NCBI RefSeq assembly: GCF_000143415.4
Contig: NW_003314313.1
Coordinates: forward strand, 422,369 to 486,368
Reading direction: 5' to 3'
Length of the DNA: 64,000 bases
DNA from: Selaginella moellendorffii
Taxonomy: Eukaryota; Streptophyta; Lycopodiopsida; Selaginellales; Selaginellaceae
Part shown: piece by piece, positions 60,852 through 64,000 of the stretch
Numbering within the stretch: the stretch's first letter is position 1
Layout: every line of letters starts with the position of its first letter
The notes under the pieces: generated by a model
The model's database searches: none
The model's input: only the letters and a program-made list of their open reading frames with translations
Told to the model about the DNA's origin: nothing
Translations under genes and position numbers: made by a program

Positions 60852-62033
60852 TCACTGCTTGGTTAGATCCAATGAAAGCAGCGGCAACGCCATTATACTA
60901 CACAAGAGAGCTAACAGAATTGCCCCGAGCCAACCTGGGAACATGAAATGCCTGTTGTGATCCTTGTTGCGTCGATTCTCTGCCACTGTGTTTTCCGGCT
61001 CGCCGGGCTTGTTGACGGGCTGTTGCTCTGATTTTTGCTCGCAAAGCGTCTGCATCTCGGCCTGTTTTTGGATGTACTCTGGAAACATTTTTCTGAACGT
61101 CACACTGCGGAAAAGTAAAAAGAAGTTGATATGCAGAATCTCGACTTTTTCAAAACAAGAACTTTCTTACTTTTGACAATTGAAAGCAAGCGATGATCGA
61201 GCGAGGCGCCGTTTCTCCTCGTCGCTTGTGGTTAAACTTCCAGTCGTGGGAGAATTATCCATCTAAAAGGAAGAAAAAATCGAGTGATTGTGAAAGAAAA
61301 CGCCATCGTATTACCATGAAGGACAGCAATCCCGTAAGAATACTGCGACAAAAGGCCACAAATAAATGACAAGTTTTCGTGACAATCTAGGACAGTACCT
61401 TGAAACTGACCACATTGGATTCCAAGTCTCTGGATGAACTGCGAGAAGAACACACAATGAGAGCAAAAACAAGCGCTTGATGCTTACAGTCACTCATGGA
61501 CATGCACAGCCTCTTCTGGGTTGCAAAGCGACCATTTGGAGTGATCATACTGCAGGAAAAGAGGTCACAGTGTAGAAGAAAAAAAACAAAGAGAAAACTT
61601 TACCTTATTCCAGGCGGCTTGTAAGGATACTCTGGAGGAAATTTAAGCTTGCCATGGTAGAAACCCCCTGCATTCGTTCGCACAAAGCTTGAGAATCAAA
61701 AGCCCTGAAAGTGTGAGAGGCTTATTCTATTTGCTTACCTTCGAATGGAGTCCCTTGACTACCCTCGAGCACATAATCTGCCAGGAAAGAAAACTTTGGC
61801 AGCTGAATCAAACGAAGAACAAAGCGATCCAGCAACGATTATAGAGGAGGAAATACTCACGCCATTCCAGAATGTCGCTCGGCGACGGCTTGGCGACGAC
61901 ATGCGGCACTGGTTCCTGATCAATCGCGGCACACCATTGCTAACAATGAGATCATCCCGGAGAGCTGGATTCTTACCTTGCACAGCGCCTTGAATTCGCG
62001 CTGTAGGCGCTTCACACAAGCTCTCTCGGCCAT
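60852..62033 (-). CDS. UBC6-type (UBE2J2/UBC32-34-like) membrane-anchored ubiquitin-conjugating enzyme E2
   Basis: Nine exons on the minus strand (61977-62033, 61861-61915, 61739-61777, 61604-61667, 61488-61549, 61399-61438, 61315-61342, 61171-61262, 60852-61104) give 229 aa in frame. The UBC core starts MAERACVKRLQREFKAL, with the family signature TPNGRF, the active Cys87 in KRLCMSMSDFHPETWNP, and LTGLLSFM. UBC6-type E2s have TPNGRF in place of the usual HPN motif. After a charged linker the C-terminus has a single hydrophobic helix (LGAILLALLCSIMALPLLSL), the ER tail anchor. Family role: E2 for ER-associated degradation. Divergent from GAR1, convergent with NEP1. Confidence 0.93.
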
Positions 62034-62161
62034 TTTACCCACGAACCCTAAGTTCTCCGCCACGTCGGCAAAACTTATGTTAAAATATTCTATCTGCGTT
62101 ATGGTAACAGAATATGCTTGACAGGCTGGACGTCCGTCTGGAGGTATAGGGTTTATAGAGA
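62034..62161. promoter_or_regulatory. 128-bp shared promoter of UBC6-type E2 and GAR1
   Basis: The two start codons are divergent and 128 bp apart, so all core promoter and 5' leader sequence for both genes lies here. AACCCTAA (62045-62052) and TAGGGTTTA (62147-62155) are telo-box-like motifs, one near each gene. Confidence 0.6.
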
Positions 62162-63019
62162 ATGAGGCCGCCAAGGGGGGGAGGAAGAGATGGGGGCTTC
62201 CGCGGCGGGGGCCGGCGAGGCGGCGGTGGATTTCGTGGAGGGTTTCGTGGTGGCGCGCGAGGATTTCGAGACGAGGGTCCTCCGGAAGAGGTTGTGGGTG
62301 AGTTTTTCGTGTTTTTCTCCGAGATTGATTGAATCGCGACAATGCCGCAGCGATCTCGACGTTCTCGCACGCTTGCGAGGGCGAGGCGGTGGTGAAGCTC
62401 GTCGCGGATGCGAAGATCCCGAAATTCAATGCCGCCATTTTCCTGGAGAACAAGGCGCAGATTGGAAGGGTGGAAGAAATATTTGGCCCCATCAATGAGC
62501 CCGTAAGTTCTTCGCGCATTTCATTCTGGTCGATCCAAGCATTGGTTTTCTTCCTTTGATCTTTCCAGTTTTTCTCGATTAAGATGCAAGACGGCATCGT
62601 CGCTACTTCCTATCATCCTGGCGATAAGTTCTACATCGATCCGAGGCAGACGCTAGAACTCACACGATTCACGCAGTAAGTTCTTCGCATTCTTCGATCA
62701 AATCCATTTTTTCCCCCTTTGATCTCCCCCCGCCTTCCATTTTCATCCATTTCCTTCTTTCGACTTACCGATTTTTTCTTTAGACCACAAGCTGGTGGCG
62801 GCGGCTTTGGTCGCGGCGGAGGTAGAGGCGGCGGTGGAAGAGGTAAATATTAACTATGATTGTAAAATCTCTTCTACATTGACAATTTTTTACCAAGGCC
62901 GCGGGCGTGGAGGAGGATTCCGTGGCGGAAGAAATGGCGGCGGCGGCGGATTCCGTGGCGGAAGAAGCAGCGGTGGTGGTGGATTCCGGGGACGTGCCAG
63001 AGGTCGTGGAAGATTCTAA
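62162..63019 (+). CDS. GAR1: H/ACA snoRNP subunit GAR1
   Basis: Five exons (62162-62297, 62351-62502, 62569-62675, 62784-62842, 62898-63019) give 191 aa in frame. A Gly/Arg-rich N-terminal domain ([13 protein letters not shown]) is followed by the Gar1 core, including [34 protein letters not shown] and SIKMQDGI, then [10 protein letters not shown], and a second Gly/Arg-rich domain to the end (RARGRGRF). GAR1 is one of four core proteins of H/ACA ribonucleoproteins that make pseudouridine in rRNA and snRNA, and it acts in nucleolus and Cajal bodies. The paired GAR domains and length are normal for the family. Confidence 0.95.
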
Positions 63020-63126
63020 CCACAAGCTCTCTTTAGATACTCCTTTGTGAAATTTTCTCTCTTTGCTAACACGAGAGCTTCTCGAGATGGTTTTTAGGAG
63101 GGAGGTTTTAGGTCGAAATATTTTGG

Positions 63127-63444
63127 ATGAGCAGTGACGCGGGATCCTCGATCGACGCGGCGGTGAGCCGCAAATGCGGCGCCAAAATCCAGGCGCTGGA
63201 GCGCTGCAATGCGCGGTATCGATCGGAGCCGGAGCGCAGCCTGGTGTGCGGCCATCTCAACAAGCTCGCGGCGATGTGCCTGGTGGAGATCGTTTGCCCC
63301 GAGCAGGTTGAGGCCGTCAAGATCTACTGCACGGGCGCTGGAACAGCGCGGGTGAGGAACTCGTGCCGGATCGCCAAGGAAAATCTCACCATTTGCTTGG
63401 ATTATCGGCAAGACGACACTAGCAGCGGCAACGGGATCAATTAA
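63127..63444 (+). CDS. Multi-CX9C (CHCH-type) small protein
   Basis: A single-exon 105-aa protein. Three exact C-x9-C pairs are visible: CGAKIQALERC, CGHLNKLAAMC and CRIAKENLTIC. There are further Cys in between (VCPEQ, YCTGA), so the pattern resembles duplicated CHCH proteins such as CHCHD5. CX9C proteins are typically imported into the mitochondrial intermembrane space by the Mia40 disulfide relay, lack a cleavable presequence, and assist respiratory-chain assembly. No presequence is seen here. Its precise role is unknown. Confidence 0.75.
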   Translation: MSSDAGSSIDAAVSRKCGAKIQALERCNARYRSEPERSLVCGHLNKLAAMCLVEIVCPEQVEAVKIYCTGAGTARVRNSCRIAKENLTICLDYRQDDTSSGNGIN

Positions 63445-63587
63445 TTCCTTTTCCAGGCAGAGAATATCTTCTTCGTCCTTCCACTTTAACCGTGGCACTG
63501 GCTCTGCCTAGGGTTTCCATTCTTTCTCTCGATCTCTCTCTCTCGGCCACTGCAGCTTGCTGCGAGTCACCAAGATAGCAATGGATT

Positions 63588-64000
63588 ATGCGCTTCTTGG
63601 ATCGGCATTCTAGGATTTCTCTAAGGAGGCTTGGCGGCTGGGGATTTCGATCTCGCATCGGCCAAGTACCAGCAGCGAGCAGGAGCTTCGTGGTGACAAT
63701 GTCGGACAGGTTCTTCTTGAATAATCTCGCGGATTACTCCGAGAAGGAGGAGGCAAATGTCCAAGAAATCCTCGAGAGCGGCAAGGAGATTCCAAGGACT
63801 GCCGAAGGCTACAGCGTCAATCTCGCCGCGCCGTTCCGGCATCCACATCTAGCTTCGCCGGAGAAGCTTCTCAAATCCGCCCTGGCCTTGAAGGACGAGG
63901 TTAGTACGTTCGTTCTCTTCTCACTCTTTTTCCTTTTTTGTTTGCTCAAGAACTTTGGCTACGTGTGTTGCTCTAGATCGTCCAAGTAACTTGGGGACGT
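63588..64000 (+). CDS. Start of an unidentified gene, 5' part only
   Basis: Open from ATG 63588 to a donor after GAC GAG at 63899 (|gttagtacg); the rest lies beyond the window, with intron sequence to 64000. The first 35 residues are Arg/Ser-rich and could be a mitochondrial presequence. A second ATG at 63699 would give a protein starting MSDRFFLNNLADYSEKEEAN. A 10-codon upstream frame (ATG 63581, stop 63611-63613) overlaps the first ATG and would hinder its use, favouring the second. No family is recognised. Confidence 0.5.

Overview
This is a plant nuclear window. Genes are split by canonical GT-AG introns of only about 40-90 bp, and there is a plant Dicer-like gene, a WAT1-type transporter, plastid- and mitochondrion-directed proteins, plant Ty3/gypsy and large-LTR retroelements, and telo-box-like (AGGGTTT) promoter motifs. 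The very compact introns beside retrotransposon islands suggest a lycophyte such as Selaginella; that assignment is inference. All exon models were assembled by hand and checked for reading frame.

Region 1 (1-5.8 kb): the 3' end of a WAT1-related transporter, a low-content stretch with a 722-bp assembly gap, then minus-strand relics of a LysM protein and an acireductone dioxygenase. Region 2 (5.8-23.9 kb): four head-to-tail genes (A-D, nine exons each, 1154-1181 aa). Each fuses a GMC/cholesterol-oxidase-type flavoprotein to a C-terminal alpha/beta hydrolase with a Cys in the nucleophile position and a C-terminal membrane segment. A-C are close paralogues and B is a mosaic of A-like and C-like tracts; D is divergent and starts about 200 bp after C.

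Region 3 (23.98-57.2 kb): a triplicated block [DCL - NSUN RNA methyltransferase - 3' piece of a LisH gene]. Block 1 keeps an intact 24-exon Dicer-like gene (1510 aa) but a dead NSUN. Block 2 has a Dicer-like gene that lost the whole helicase part yet stays open for 911 aa (PAZ, RNase IIIa, RNase IIIb, dsRBDs), plus a dead NSUN. Block 3 has a dead helicase-less DCL containing a small inversion, but the only intact NSUN (423 aa) and the only full LisH gene. About 13.8 kb of retroelement DNA (36.97-50.78 kb) sits in block 2 between NSUN and the LisH relic: a non-autonomous element with 2.4-kb LTRs that carry a minisatellite, and a heavily decayed Ty3/gypsy element.

Region 4 (57.5-64 kb): a dense housekeeping run: LisH protein (-), plastid-type acidic-tail protein (+), NEP1/EMG1 rRNA methyltransferase (+), a UBC6-type ERAD E2 (-), GAR1 H/ACA snoRNP protein (+), a multi-CX9C protein (+), and the start of an unidentified gene (+). 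NSUN, NEP1 and GAR1 all serve RNA modification. NEP1 acts on a pseudouridine made by an H/ACA snoRNP, of which GAR1 is a core subunit.
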